A stretch of DNA of 64,000 bases from Streptococcus cristatus ATCC 51100. Lineage in GTDB: Bacteria > Bacillota > Bacilli > Lactobacillales > Streptococcaceae. The notes under the pieces were generated by a model, which worked only from the letters and a program-made list of their open reading frames with translations, was not told the origin of the DNA and searched no databases. Every line of letters begins with the position of its first letter. The stretch's first letter is position 1. The position numbers and the translations under genes were made by a program. Positions 43,003-51,826 of this stretch are shown piece after piece. Where the stretch lies: assembly GCF_011612585.1 (NCBI RefSeq), contig NZ_CP050133.1:558001-622000 (forward strand). The letters run 5' to 3'.

Positions 43003-43233
43003 ATGGAACTTCATGAAAAAGAATTCTTTATGAGGGAAGCGTTGAAGGAAGCGCAGAAAGCCTATGACCAAGCGGAAGTGCCAATCGGGGCTGTCGTGGT
43101 CTTGAATGGTGAAATTATTGGGCGTGGTCATAACTTACGTGAAAAGGAACAAGACGCCACGCTGCACGCCGAAATCAAAGCCATTCGCCAGGCAAACCAA
43201 CACCTTGGAAGCTGGCGACTCGAAGACTGCTAA
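43003..43233 (+). pseudogene. Truncated tRNA-adenosine deaminase (tadA fragment)
   Basis: 76 codons. The N-terminal part of TadA is clear: FFMREALKEAQKAYDQ, VPIGAVVV, HAEIKAI with the catalytic HAE, and LGSWRLEDC; then a stop. TadA needs the following PCxxC zinc ligands and about 80 more residues, all missing, so it cannot be active. A complete tadA must exist elsewhere in the genome, as the enzyme is needed for arginine tRNA decoding. The fragment belongs to the acquired block. Confidence 0.85.
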
Positions 43234-43562
43234 GTCAGTTTGTAGACCACGCTTCGCCAGAACGTATTTGCCAAATAGCAAAACATAAATTGAATTTAGG
43301 ATAACTAAATATATAAAAAGTTTATGTGATGTTATTTTATAAAATAAAAAAGTAAATAGATATAGTATAAACAATATCAAAAACGGTCAGGTCATAGAAA
43401 TATGATCTGACTGTTTTTCATCTGTGGAATGAAGTGTTAGTTTTATGATATAATATAAAGGATTAACAGAGATGAGAAATGATGGGGGTTGCCTAAATCC
43501 TTAAAAGATGCATACCCTAAATGCCCTTTGCACACCCCTAATTCAAAAAAGGAGATAATTGT
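43234..43562. other. Gap between the tadA fragment and the HAD gene
   Basis: No gene. It holds a 14-bp-stem terminator (43383-43418, see next entry) and an extended -10 promoter TGATATAAT (43446-43454) for the HAD-HAD-ftsY genes. The left 130 bases are A/T-rich and unrecognised. Confidence 0.7.
43383..43418 (+). terminator. Strong terminator at the right edge of the acquired block
   Basis: 14-bp stem from ACGGTCAGGTCATA and TATGATCTGACTGT, GAAA tetraloop, five T. Confidence 0.85.
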
Positions 43563-44354
43563 ATGATAAGACTCATTGCCACAGATATGGACGGGACTTT
43601 TTTAGATGACAAGGGTCAGTTTGATATGGAGCGGCTCAAGCACCTGCTAGCTCAGTTTAGAGAAAAGGGCATCTACTTTGCTGTTGCCAGTGGTCGAGGG
43701 ATTCTCTCTCTTGAGAAGCTCTTTCATGAAGTTCGGGATGATATTATCTTTATCGCAGAAAATGGTAGCCTAGTAGAGTTTCAAGGAAAAGATCTATACG
43801 AAGCAACCATGCCAAGAGAATTTTATCTAAAGGTATTTGACAAGCTTAAGGAGTCGCCTTTTGTCAATATCAATGAGTTGCTTCTGACAGGGAAAAAAGG
43901 CTGTTATGTGCTAGAGACAGTAGATCCGACTTATCTCTCTTTCAGCGCTAATTATAATGAAAATATCCAAAAAGTTGCTGATTTTAGTGAGATTACAGAC
44001 GAGATTTTTAAATTCACGACCAATTTCAGCGAAGAAACAGTGGCCGACGGCGAAGCCTGGGTCAATGAAAATGTCGCAGGTGTCAAGGCGATGACAACAG
44101 GCTATAAGTCGATTGATATCGTGCTGGACTATGTGGATAAAGGCGTGGCTCTTGTCGAGCTAGCTAAGAAGCTAGGCCTAGAAATGGACCAGGTCATGGC
44201 TTTTGGCGATAACCTCAATGACCTGCATATGATGCAGGTGGTGGGGCACCCGATTGCACCAGAAAATGCACGGCCGGAAATTTTGGCAGTTGCGAAAGAA
44301 GTGATTGGCCACCATGCGGCCCAATCTGTTATGACCTACATGGAGGGCTTATAA
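43563..44354 (+). CDS. HAD-superfamily Cof-type phosphatase 1
   Basis: 263-residue cytoplasmic HAD-IIB hydrolase. Motif I IATDMDGTFLDD (residues 5-16, nucleophile D8), motif II VASGRG, and motif IV MAFGDNLNDLHMM (~213-225). Such enzymes remove phosphate from sugars or nucleotides; the substrate is unknown. It starts after AAAGGAGATAATT. In related species this gene lies next to smc; here the acquired block sits between. It overlaps the next HAD gene by one base. Confidence 0.88.
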   Translation: MIRLIATDMDGTFLDDKGQFDMERLKHLLAQFREKGIYFAVASGRGILSLEKLFHEVRDDIIFIAENGSLVEFQGKDLYEATMPREFYLKVFDKLKESPFVNINELLLTGKKGCYVLETVDPTYLSFSANYNENIQKVADFSEITDEIFKFTTNFSEETVADGEAWVNENVAGVKAMTTGYKSIDIVLDYVDKGVALVELAKKLGLEMDQVMAFGDNLNDLHMMQVVGHPIAPENARPEILAVAKEVIGHHAAQSVMTYMEGL

Positions 44355-45172
44355 TGGCTGATATTAAATTGATCGCTTTGGACTTGGACGGGACGCTTTT
44401 GACTACGGATAAAAAGATTTCTCAAGGGAATCTGGCAGCGCTCAAAGCGGCTCAGCAGCAAGGTGTCAAAGTTGTATTGACCACAGGGCGTCCGCTTAAG
44501 GCTATGGAATTTTTCCTGCATGAGCTGGGCACTGATGGTCAGGCAGATGAATACACCATTACCTTTAATGGTGGTCTAGTTCAGCGCAATACAGGCGAAA
44601 TTTTGGATAAAACAGTTTTTGCCTACGATGATGTAGCTAGAATTTATGAAGAGACTGAGAAATTGGGTCTGCCTCTGGATGCGATTGATGGGGGCTTGGT
44701 TTATCAGATTCAATCAGACCAAGTATCGCTCTATGCGGAGTTTAATCCAGCTCTGAACTTTGAATCCATTGCTTTTGAAGACCTTTCTAGCCAAATTACC
44801 TACAATAAGTGCGTCACAGCCTTTGCTCAGGAACCGCTGGATGCAGCCATTCCTCATATTGCGCCCGAACTGTTTGACCAGTATGAGATTTTCAAATCAC
44901 GGGAAATGCTGCTGGAATGGTCACCGAAAAATGTCCACAAGGCGACTGGTTTGGAGAAACTGATTGCCCACTTGGGAATTGATAAAAGCCAAGTTATGGC
45001 CTGCGGTGACGAAGCCAATGATCTGTCAATGATTGCTTGGGCTGGGCTAGGAGTTGCCATGCAAAATGCTGTGCCAGAAGTCAAGGAAGTCGCAGAAGTT
45101 GTCACTCCGATGACCAATGATGAAGATGCAGTTGCTTGGGCCATTCGGAAATATGTATTGAAGGAGAACTAA
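44354..45172 (+). CDS. HAD-superfamily Cof-type phosphatase 2 (YidA-like)
   Basis: 272-residue HAD-IIB hydrolase. Motif I LIALDLDGTLLTTD (residues 5-18), motif II LTTGRPL (residue ~42), motif IV MACGDEANDLSMIAWAGLG (~215-233). It shares the TAATG with the preceding gene and is followed by ftsY after 3 bases, so all three are one operon. YidA-like proteins act on sugar phosphates. Confidence 0.9.
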   Translation: MADIKLIALDLDGTLLTTDKKISQGNLAALKAAQQQGVKVVLTTGRPLKAMEFFLHELGTDGQADEYTITFNGGLVQRNTGEILDKTVFAYDDVARIYEETEKLGLPLDAIDGGLVYQIQSDQVSLYAEFNPALNFESIAFEDLSSQITYNKCVTAFAQEPLDAAIPHIAPELFDQYEIFKSREMLLEWSPKNVHKATGLEKLIAHLGIDKSQVMACGDEANDLSMIAWAGLGVAMQNAVPEVKEVAEVVTPMTNDEDAVAWAIRKYVLKEN

Positions 45173-45175
45173 AGA

Positions 45176-46684
45176 ATGGGATTATTTGACCGTCTTTTTG
45201 GACGTAAAAAAGAGGAACTTGAAGAAAAGCCCCAGTTAGAGGAGCAGGCAGAGGAGAGTTATCAGACTACAGAGACTGAAGTCCCATTTGAGGCAGAATC
45301 CCAGCCTCTTGCTGCTTCCAATGAAGAAACAGCGGAAACTCAGGAAGTAGAGTTTGTGTTAGAAGAGAAGATAGAGTCTACAGATTCAGCAATTTCTGAG
45401 CAGGAATTTGCCCCAACTACTCAACAAGCTGACTTATCTGAACCAGTGCTTGAAGACGAGGAAAGTCCTGAACAAGTTTTGGCTGAGGCAGAAGAGCAGT
45501 CTGAAACTTCAGCAAATCAAGCGTTGGAAAGTAGTAGCGAATCAGAAGCGGCGACTGAAAGCAGAGATTATTACCAAGAATTACAGGAACGTTTGGCTGC
45601 AGCGAGAGAGCAAATTAACTACGAATCAGAGCAAGAAGTATCTAGTGAGCAGGAAGCAAGCACTTCTTCAAAAGTAGACTCGACCGAGTATGGAGAAGAG
45701 GCAGAGGAAGAACTGACTCCCGCAGAAACATCTGAGAGTTCTACTGAATACCAAGAAGAGAGTGTTCAAGACAAGTATGACCGCAGTCTAAAAAAGACGC
45801 GGACTGGCTTTGGTGCTCGTCTCAATGCCTTCTTTGCTAATTTCCGCTCAGTTGACGAAGATTTCTTTGAAGACTTGGAAGAATTGCTGATTACCAGTGA
45901 TGTCGGTGTGCAGGTAGCTTCCAATCTAACTGAGGACTTGCGCTATGAAGCACGCCTGGAAAATGCTAAGAAACCAGAAGCCTTGCGCCAACTAATCATT
46001 GAAAAATTGGTCGATATCTATGAGAAAGATGGCCGCTTTAATGAAAAAATCAATTTCCAAAACGGTTTGACTGTCATGCTCTTTGTCGGAGTAAATGGCG
46101 TAGGCAAGACGACCTCAATCGGTAAATTGGCCTATAAATACAAGCAAGAAGGTAAAAAAGTGATGCTGGTGGCAGCAGATACCTTCCGAGCTGGAGCAGT
46201 TGCCCAGCTGGCTGAGTGGGGTCGCCGAGTCGATGTGCCTGTTGTGACTGGCCCAGAAAAGAGCGATCCAGCCAGTGTCGTGTTTGACGGTTTGGAAAGA
46301 GCCAAGGCTGAAAATGTTGATATTCTCATGATTGATACAGCAGGTCGCTTGCAAAATAAAGACAATCTCATGGCAGAGCTGGAAAAAATCGGTCGCATTA
46401 TCAAGAGGGTAGATCCAGCAGCGCCGCACGAAACCTTTCTAGCTTTGGATGCCTCTACGGGTCAAAATGCGCTGGTTCAGGCCAAGGAATTTTCAAAAAT
46501 TACGCCTGTGACAGGTATTGTCCTGACTAAGATTGACGGAACTGCGCGCGGTGGTGTTGTTCTTGCCATTCGTCAGGAATTGGATATTCCAGTGAAACTG
46601 ATTGGTTTTGGCGAGAAAATTGACGATATCGGCGAGTTTAATTCTGAGAACTTTATGAGAGGCCTCTTAGAAGGTTTGGTGTAA
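45176..46684 (+). CDS. ftsY: Signal recognition particle receptor FtsY
   Basis: 502-residue SRP receptor GTPase that brings ribosome-SRP complexes to the membrane. The acidic N-terminal A domain is long (~1-200, rich in Glu, Gln and Ser) and is followed by N and G domains: GVNGVGKTTSIGKLA (~305-319), DTAGRLQNKDNLMAEL (~385-400), TKIDGTARGG (~449-458). NG domain is standard; the acidic part explains the length. ATG follows AAGGAGAACTAAAG. Confidence 0.96.
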   Translation: MGLFDRLFGRKKEELEEKPQLEEQAEESYQTTETEVPFEAESQPLAASNEETAETQEVEFVLEEKIESTDSAISEQEFAPTTQQADLSEPVLEDEESPEQVLAEAEEQSETSANQALESSSESEAATESRDYYQELQERLAAAREQINYESEQEVSSEQEASTSSKVDSTEYGEEAEEELTPAETSESSTEYQEESVQDKYDRSLKKTRTGFGARLNAFFANFRSVDEDFFEDLEELLITSDVGVQVASNLTEDLRYEARLENAKKPEALRQLIIEKLVDIYEKDGRFNEKINFQNGLTVMLFVGVNGVGKTTSIGKLAYKYKQEGKKVMLVAADTFRAGAVAQLAEWGRRVDVPVVTGPEKSDPASVVFDGLERAKAENVDILMIDTAGRLQNKDNLMAELEKIGRIIKRVDPAAPHETFLALDASTGQNALVQAKEFSKITPVTGIVLTKIDGTARGGVVLAIRQELDIPVKLIGFGEKIDDIGEFNSENFMRGLLEGLV

Positions 46685-46760
46685 TAGTCTATCTGATGGT
46701 GATTTGATAAAGCCTAAATTGAAATCAAACTCTTCTATCAAAAAGTAACTAAAATGGATG

Positions 46761-46789
46761 AAAAGGTTTGCTTGTTGCAAGCCTTTTTT
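46761..46789 (+). terminator. Terminator after ftsY
   Basis: AAAGGTTTGC (46762-46771) with GCAAGCCTTT (46777-46786), one wobble, T tail. Confidence 0.85.
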
Positions 46790-46840
46790 CTTCTTTTTTG
46801 ATATAATAAGAAGAATAAAATGAAAGAAGGAAATCCAATC

Positions 46841-47470
46841 ATGGGAAAACTTGAAGTTATCGCTCATCCGCTCATTCAGCATAAATTGTCTATCTTGCGT
46901 CGTACAGATACCTCTACTAAAGCTTTTCGTGAATTAGTAGATGAAATCGCAATGCTGATGGGATACGAAGTTTTGCGCGATTTACCACTTGAAGATGTAG
47001 AAATTGAAACACCAATTACGAAAACAGTTCAAAAGCAGATTGCAGGGAAAAAATTGGCTATTGTCCCAATCTTGCGGGCTGGTATCGGTATGGTGGATGG
47101 TCTCCTGAGCTTGGTTCCTGCTGCTAAAGTCGGCCACATCGGAATGTACCGTGATGAAGAAACCCTGAAGCCCGTTGAATATTTGGTGAAATTGCCAGAA
47201 GACATTGATCAACGTCAAATCTTTGTTGTCGATCCAATGTTGGCTACGGGTGGTTCTGCTATTTTGGCTGTGGATTCACTTAAAAAACGTGGCGCAAGCA
47301 ACATCACCTTTGTCTGCTTAGTGTCTGCTCCAGAAGGTGTCAAAGCCTTGCAGGATGCTCATCCTGATGTAGATATCTTCACTGCTGCCCTTGATGATCA
47401 CCTCAATGAACACGGCTACATCGTTCCAGGTCTCGGAGATGCTGGTGACCGCCTCTTTGGTACAAAATAA
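46841..47470 (+). CDS. upp: Uracil phosphoribosyltransferase
   Basis: 209-residue cytoplasmic enzyme of pyrimidine salvage (uracil plus PRPP to UMP). The PRPP-binding segment is [12 protein letters not shown] (~131-142), and the uracil loop [13 protein letters not shown] (~193-205) is at the end. The start [16 protein letters not shown] is the usual one, preceded by GAAGGAAAT; the ATG at 46820 would add seven residues. A TATAAT is at 46802-46807. clpP follows, as often in streptococci. Confidence 0.97.
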   Translation: MGKLEVIAHPLIQHKLSILRRTDTSTKAFRELVDEIAMLMGYEVLRDLPLEDVEIETPITKTVQKQIAGKKLAIVPILRAGIGMVDGLLSLVPAAKVGHIGMYRDEETLKPVEYLVKLPEDIDQRQIFVVDPMLATGGSAILAVDSLKKRGASNITFVCLVSAPEGVKALQDAHPDVDIFTAALDDHLNEHGYIVPGLGDAGDRLFGTK

Positions 47471-47579
47471 TAGCTAGAAGTTACAAAAAGGAAAGTTCTG
47501 CCAAACCGATGGATTCATGCTTTCCAAATCAAAGATAGACTTAGCGCTGCTTTCTGTCATCCGGCAGAGAAAGCAAATA

Positions 47580-47609
47580 TTTGACCTTTTTTGACCAAAA
47601 AGATATAAT
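47580..47609 (+). promoter_or_regulatory. CtsR operator inside the clpP promoter
   Basis: Tandem heptads TTTGACC-TTT-TTTGACC (47580-47596), exact reverse complement of the CtsR consensus. TTGACC (47581-47586) is also the -35, with 17-bp spacing to TATAAT (47604-47609). Confidence 0.9.
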
Positions 47610-47641
47610 AATGAATAGATCGAATGAAGGAGAAAATATTC

Positions 47642-48232
47642 ATGATTCCTGTAGTTATTGAACAAACCAGCCGTGGTGAGCGTTCTTATGACATTTACTC
47701 ACGCCTTTTAAAAGACCGTATTATCATGCTGACAGGTCCTGTTGAGGACAATATGGCTAATTCTGTTATTGCGCAATTGCTTTTCCTAGATGCACAAGAC
47801 AGCACCAAGGACATCTATCTTTATGTTAATACTCCTGGTGGCTCTGTGTCAGCGGGATTGGCGATTGTAGATACCATGAACTTCATTAAGTCTGATGTGC
47901 AGACAATTGTCATGGGAATGGCAGCCAGCATGGGAACCATCATTGCATCTAGCGGAGCTAAAGGCAAACGTTTCATGCTTCCAAATGCAGAGTATATGAT
48001 CCACCAGCCAATGGGTGGTACTGGTGGCGGTACTCAACAAACAGATATGGCTATTGCAGCAGAGCATTTGCTCAAGACTCGTAAGACCTTGGAGCAAATT
48101 CTTGCTGATAATTCTGGTAAATCGGTTGAGCAAATTCATGCAGATGCAGAACGTGATTACTGGATGAGTGCTCAAGAAACTCTTGAATATGGTTTCATCG
48201 ATGAAATCATGGCTAATAATAATCTTAGCTAG
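47642..48232 (+). CDS. clpP: ATP-dependent Clp protease proteolytic subunit
   Basis: 196-residue serine protease subunit that forms the Clp chamber with ClpX/C/E/L. Catalytic Ser in GMAASMGTI (~96), His in [13 protein letters not shown] (~121) and Asp in ERDYWMS. The usual start [14 protein letters not shown] at 47642 follows GAAGGAGAAAAT; the ATG at 47624 is not needed. The CtsR box in its promoter predicts heat and protein-stress induction. Confidence 0.97.
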   Translation: MIPVVIEQTSRGERSYDIYSRLLKDRIIMLTGPVEDNMANSVIAQLLFLDAQDSTKDIYLYVNTPGGSVSAGLAIVDTMNFIKSDVQTIVMGMAASMGTIIASSGAKGKRFMLPNAEYMIHQPMGGTGGGTQQTDMAIAAEHLLKTRKTLEQILADNSGKSVEQIHADAERDYWMSAQETLEYGFIDEIMANNNLS

Positions 48233-48250
48233 TTTTCATTTATAACTACG

Positions 48251-48279
48251 AAAAATGCCCCATTTGCGGGCTTTTTTTG
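48251..48279 (+). terminator. Short terminator after clpP
   Basis: GCCC (48257-48260) and GGGC (48268-48271) followed by seven T. Confidence 0.6.
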
Positions 48280-48318
48280 ATATAATCAATAGAGTACAAA
48301 TGACCAGAGAGGATTGTC

Positions 48319-48588
48319 ATGTTTAAAAAAGAGGAACGAATGGGTTTCATCATTCATCTATACTATAATCGCGATGCAAAGAAGCTGGCTCATGTTGGAG
48401 ATATTATTTATCATTCTAAGAAACACCGCTATTTGCAGCTTTATGTGGCAAAAGATCAGGCAGATTCTCTGAAGGAGAGCCTGTCAAAAGAGTCCTATAT
48501 CAAAAAAATCCAGACTTGCGAGATCCAAAATTTGGATACGAATTTTGTTGGAAGTTTATTTAGAAACCAAGAAAACGCTATTATTTAA
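48319..48588 (+). CDS. YlbG family protein (UPF0298/DUF2129)
   Basis: 89-residue cytoplasmic protein. Family pattern [20 protein letters not shown] (residues 8-27) and [11 protein letters not shown], and a C-terminal VGSLFRNQ. The start at 48319 adds seven residues before the conserved MGFII and is plausible; ATG 48340 is an alternative. Follows clpP in streptococci. Function not known. Confidence 0.88.
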   Translation: MFKKEERMGFIIHLYYNRDAKKLAHVGDIIYHSKKHRYLQLYVAKDQADSLKESLSKESYIKKIQTCEIQNLDTNFVGSLFRNQENAII

Positions 48589-48606
48589 AAAAATGTCTTC
48601 TTTGGG

Positions 48607-48635
48607 TTGACAATTGTCAGATAATTCGGTATATT
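48607..48635 (+). promoter_or_regulatory. livJ promoter with CodY box
   Basis: TTGACA (48607-48612), 17-bp spacer, TATATT (48630-48635). AATTGTCAGATAATT (48612-48626) matches the CodY consensus at 13 of 15 bases and covers the spacer, so it should repress when isoleucine/valine/leucine are plentiful. Confidence 0.75.
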
Positions 48636-48687
48636 CTTACTATATCATTTGCAAACATAGCAAAAAACAAAATAGAGGAGATTATTC

Positions 48688-49848
48688 ATGAAGAAAAAAT
48701 TTGCACTTTCGCTTGTAGCTTTTGCTAGTGCTGCGCTTCTAGCAGCCTGTGGAGAAGTTTCTACAAACAACTCATCTGCTACTGGAACAGAAATCGGTAA
48801 AACACTTAAGTTCGGTTTCAACTTTGAAGAAACTGGCGCTGTAGCAGCTTACGGTACTGCAGAACAACACGGTGCTCAACTTGCTGTTGATGAAATCAAC
48901 GCAGCTGGCGGTGTAGACGGTAAGAAAATCGAAGTAACTGATAAAGACAACAAATCAGAAACTGCAGAAGCTGCTACTATTTCTACAAGCTTGGTAACTC
49001 AAGATAAAGTTAATACAATCATTGGTCCTGCAACTTCAGGTGCCGTAGCTGCCGCAATTGCAAATGCTGGTAAAGCAGGAGTTCCTTTGGTAACACCAAG
49101 TGCAACACAAGATGATTTGACAAATAAACAAGATTATTTGTACCGTGCAACTTTTACTGATGGTTACCAAGGTAAAATCATTTCTAAATATGTAACTGAT
49201 ACTTTGAAAGCTAAAAAAGTTGTTCTCTACTATGATAATTCAAGCGATTATGCAAAAGGAATGGCAGAAGCTTTCAAGAAAGAATATAAGGGTGAAATCG
49301 TTGCGACAGAAACTTTCGCTTCTGGTGACTCAGACTTCCAAGCTGCTTTGACAAAAATCAAAGGTAAAGACTTTGATGCACTGATTGTGCCAGGTTATTA
49401 CACAGAAGCTGGTAAATTGGTGAACCAAGCGCGTGGTTTGGGAATTAACCAAACAATCGTTGGACCTGATGGATTTAGCGATGCCAAGTTTGTTGAGCAA
49501 GCAACTCCAGCAGCAGCAACTAATGTTTATTATGTATCTGGTTTCTCAACTTCAGGTGACATGACTGATAAAGCGAAGAAATTCGTTGCAGCTTACAAAG
49601 CTAAATATAACGAAGAACCTTCAATGTTTGCAGCCCTTTCATATGACGCAGTTTATATGGCAGCAGAAGCATCTAAGGGTGCAAAAACATCTGTAGATAT
49701 TAAAGATAACCTTGCTAAGTTAAAAGACTTTGAAGGAGTTACTGGATCTATTACCATCGATAAAGATCATAATCCTGTGAAGACAGCCTTGATGATTGGT
49801 TTGAAAGATGGTAAAGTAGAAACTGTTGAAACAGTTAAACCTGAATAA
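48688..49848 (+). CDS. livJ: Branched-chain amino acid ABC transporter, substrate-binding lipoprotein
   Basis: 386-residue lipoprotein that captures Leu/Ile/Val outside the membrane for the LivHMGF importer. Signal peptide with lipobox LLAAC (C21), then a periplasmic-binding type I fold (FGFNFEETGAVAAYG, IIGPATSGAVAAA). Start follows AGAGGAGATTATTC. It has its own promoter with a CodY box and is separated from livH by 139 bases with a hairpin. Codon use is strongly biased toward common codons, as in highly expressed genes. Confidence 0.95.
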   Translation: MKKKFALSLVAFASAALLAACGEVSTNNSSATGTEIGKTLKFGFNFEETGAVAAYGTAEQHGAQLAVDEINAAGGVDGKKIEVTDKDNKSETAEAATISTSLVTQDKVNTIIGPATSGAVAAAIANAGKAGVPLVTPSATQDDLTNKQDYLYRATFTDGYQGKIISKYVTDTLKAKKVVLYYDNSSDYAKGMAEAFKKEYKGEIVATETFASGDSDFQAALTKIKGKDFDALIVPGYYTEAGKLVNQARGLGINQTIVGPDGFSDAKFVEQATPAAATNVYYVSGFSTSGDMTDKAKKFVAAYKAKYNEEPSMFAALSYDAVYMAAEASKGAKTSVDIKDNLAKLKDFEGVTGSITIDKDHNPVKTALMIGLKDGKVETVETVKPE

Positions 49849-49856
49849 AGGGTCTG

Positions 49857-49880
49857 AGGCTGGGGATAAACCCAGTCTTT
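49857..49880 (+). terminator. Hairpin in the livJ-livH gap, possible attenuator
   Basis: CTGGG (49860-49864) with CCCAG (49871-49875) in a GAGGCTGGG-type context; T content after it is modest. The gap to 49987 otherwise shows no gene. Confidence 0.45.
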
Positions 49881-49987
49881 GACTTGTTTCTTACTTGCTT
49901 ATGATGTTTGAGTAGAGACGGCAAGACAAGGCTTCGTCTGAGATTGTTGTTTCTGCTCTTATTTTATATTAGAAAGAGTGGTGTGGA

Positions 49988-50869
49988 ATGCTCGAACAAT
50001 TTCTTCAGCAATTGGCTAATGGATTGATTTTGGGGAGTGTTTATGCGCTTCTAGCCTTGGGTTATACCATGGTTTATGGAATTATCAAATTGATTAATTT
50101 CGCGCATGGAGACATTTATATGATTGGTGCTTTTATGGGATATTACCTGATTAACACCCTTCACCTAAACTTCTTTGTAGCCCTTATTTTATCTATGGTT
50201 GGAACAGCGATCCTTGGTGTAGTGATTGAGTTCTTAGCCTATCGTCCTTTGCGCAATTCAACGCGGATTGCAGCTTTGATCACAGCAATTGGGGTTTCTT
50301 TCCTCTTGGAGTACGGGATGGTCTTCTTTGTAGGTGCCAATACTCGTTCCTTCCCTCAAGTGATTAAAACAGTGCGTTATACGCTTGGGCCAATTTCGAT
50401 TTCCAATATTCAATTGATGATTTTGGGAATTTCTATTTTACTCATGGTTGGTTTGCAGTTTATTGTGCAAAAGACGAAAATGGGTAAAGCTATGCGGGCT
50501 GTTTCCGTGGATAGCGATGCTGCCCAGCTGATGGGGATTAATGTCAATCGTACGATCAGCTTTACTTTTGCCTTGGGTTCAGCCTTGGCAGGAGCAGCAG
50601 GGGTGCTGATTGCTCTTTACTACAACTCACTTGAGCCACTGATGGGAATGACACCAGGTATCAAGTCCTTCGTTGCGGCAGTTTTGGGAGGAATTGGTAT
50701 CATCCCTGGGGCAGCTTTGGGTGGTTTTGTAATCGGCCTCTTGGAAACTTTTGCAACAGCAGTTGGACTGTCAGATTTCCGTGATGCGATTGTGTATGCG
50801 ATCTTGATTATCATTCTATTGGTTCGTCCAGCTGGTATTCTAGGTAAAAACGTGAAAGAGAAGGTGTAA
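49988..50869 (+). CDS. livH: Branched-chain amino acid ABC permease LivH
   Basis: 293-residue inner membrane permease with about eight helices. LYALLALGYTMVYG-type opening (seen as SVYALLALGYTMVYGII), INFAHGDIYMIGAF, and the cytoplasmic GLETFATAV region that contacts the ATPases. Starts after AAAGAGTGGTGTG with a modest ribosome binding site. Second transmembrane partner is livM, 3 bases downstream. Confidence 0.95.
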   Translation: MLEQFLQQLANGLILGSVYALLALGYTMVYGIIKLINFAHGDIYMIGAFMGYYLINTLHLNFFVALILSMVGTAILGVVIEFLAYRPLRNSTRIAALITAIGVSFLLEYGMVFFVGANTRSFPQVIKTVRYTLGPISISNIQLMILGISILLMVGLQFIVQKTKMGKAMRAVSVDSDAAQLMGINVNRTISFTFALGSALAGAAGVLIALYYNSLEPLMGMTPGIKSFVAAVLGGIGIIPGAALGGFVIGLLETFATAVGLSDFRDAIVYAILIIILLVRPAGILGKNVKEKV

Positions 50870-50872
50870 TGT

Positions 50873-51826
50873 ATGAAAAATAATTTAAAAGTAAATGCGT
50901 TATGGCTTGCTCTGATCCTCTTTGGCTATCTATTGATGACAGTGCTTGCTAGCACAGGTATTCTCAATCCTTTCTATCTGCAAATCTTTGAGCAGATTGG
51001 GATTAATATTATCTTGGCTGTTGGCCTCAATCTTATCGTTGGTTTTTCTGGGCAATTCTCGCTTGGGCATGCTGGCTTTATGGCCATTGGTGCCTATGCA
51101 GTAGCTATTATGGGCTCTAAATCTCCAAACTATGGCACTTTCTTTATTGCTATGTTGGTTGGCGCTGTGATTGCGGGTGCTGTGGCCCTGCTTGTTGGTA
51201 TTCCGACCCTGCGCTTAAAGGGAGACTATTTGGCGATTGCGACCCTTGGTGTTTCTGAAATTATCCGGATTCTGATTGTCAATGGAGGTGACCTGACTAA
51301 TGGTGCGGCAGGTATCCTATCCATTCCTAACTTTACCTCTTGGCAGTTGGTTTATGTCTTTGTCGTAATTACAACTATTTTGACTCTTAACTTCCTCCGC
51401 AGTCCTATCGGACGTAGCACCTTGTCTGTTCGTGAAGACGAGATTGCGGCAGAGTCTGTCGGTGTCAATACAACAAAAATTAAAGTCATTGCTTTCGTTT
51501 TTGGAGCCATTACAGCTTCTATTGCAGGTTCTTTGCAGGCTGGATTTGTTGGCTCTGTTGTACCAAAAGACTATTCCTTTATCAATACAATCAATGTCCT
51601 GATTATCGTCGTTTTTGGCGGCCTTGGATCAATGACTGGAGCAATCGTTGCGGCAGTAGTATTGGGTATCCTCAATATGCTTTTACAAGATATCTCAAGT
51701 GTTCGGATGATTGTTTATTCGCTTGCCCTGATCTTGGTGATGATTTTCCGTCCAGGCGGCTTGCTTGGTACTTGGGAATTTAGCTTGGCTAAGCTCTTTA
51801 AAAAGAATAAGGAGGTCAAAGAATAA
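50873..51826 (+). CDS. livM: Branched-chain amino acid ABC permease LivM
   Basis: 317-residue permease with the family motif GFSGQFSLGHAGFMAIGAYA (as GFSGQFSLGHAGFM, residues ~56-69) and ATLGVSEIIRI, and the loop VREDEIAAESVGVN that meets the ATPases. Starts 3 bases after livH and overlaps livG by one base (TAATG). Confidence 0.95.
   Translation: MKNNLKVNALWLALILFGYLLMTVLASTGILNPFYLQIFEQIGINIILAVGLNLIVGFSGQFSLGHAGFMAIGAYAVAIMGSKSPNYGTFFIAMLVGAVIAGAVALLVGIPTLRLKGDYLAIATLGVSEIIRILIVNGGDLTNGAAGILSIPNFTSWQLVYVFVVITTILTLNFLRSPIGRSTLSVREDEIAAESVGVNTTKIKVIAFVFGAITASIAGSLQAGFVGSVVPKDYSFINTINVLIIVVFGGLGSMTGAIVAAVVLGILNMLLQDISSVRMIVYSLALILVMIFRPGGLLGTWEFSLAKLFKKNKEVKE

Noticed and set aside
40730..43562. 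IS element or prophage as source of the acquired block
   Set aside because: No transposase, integrase, terminal inverted repeats, target-site duplication or tRNA was found.
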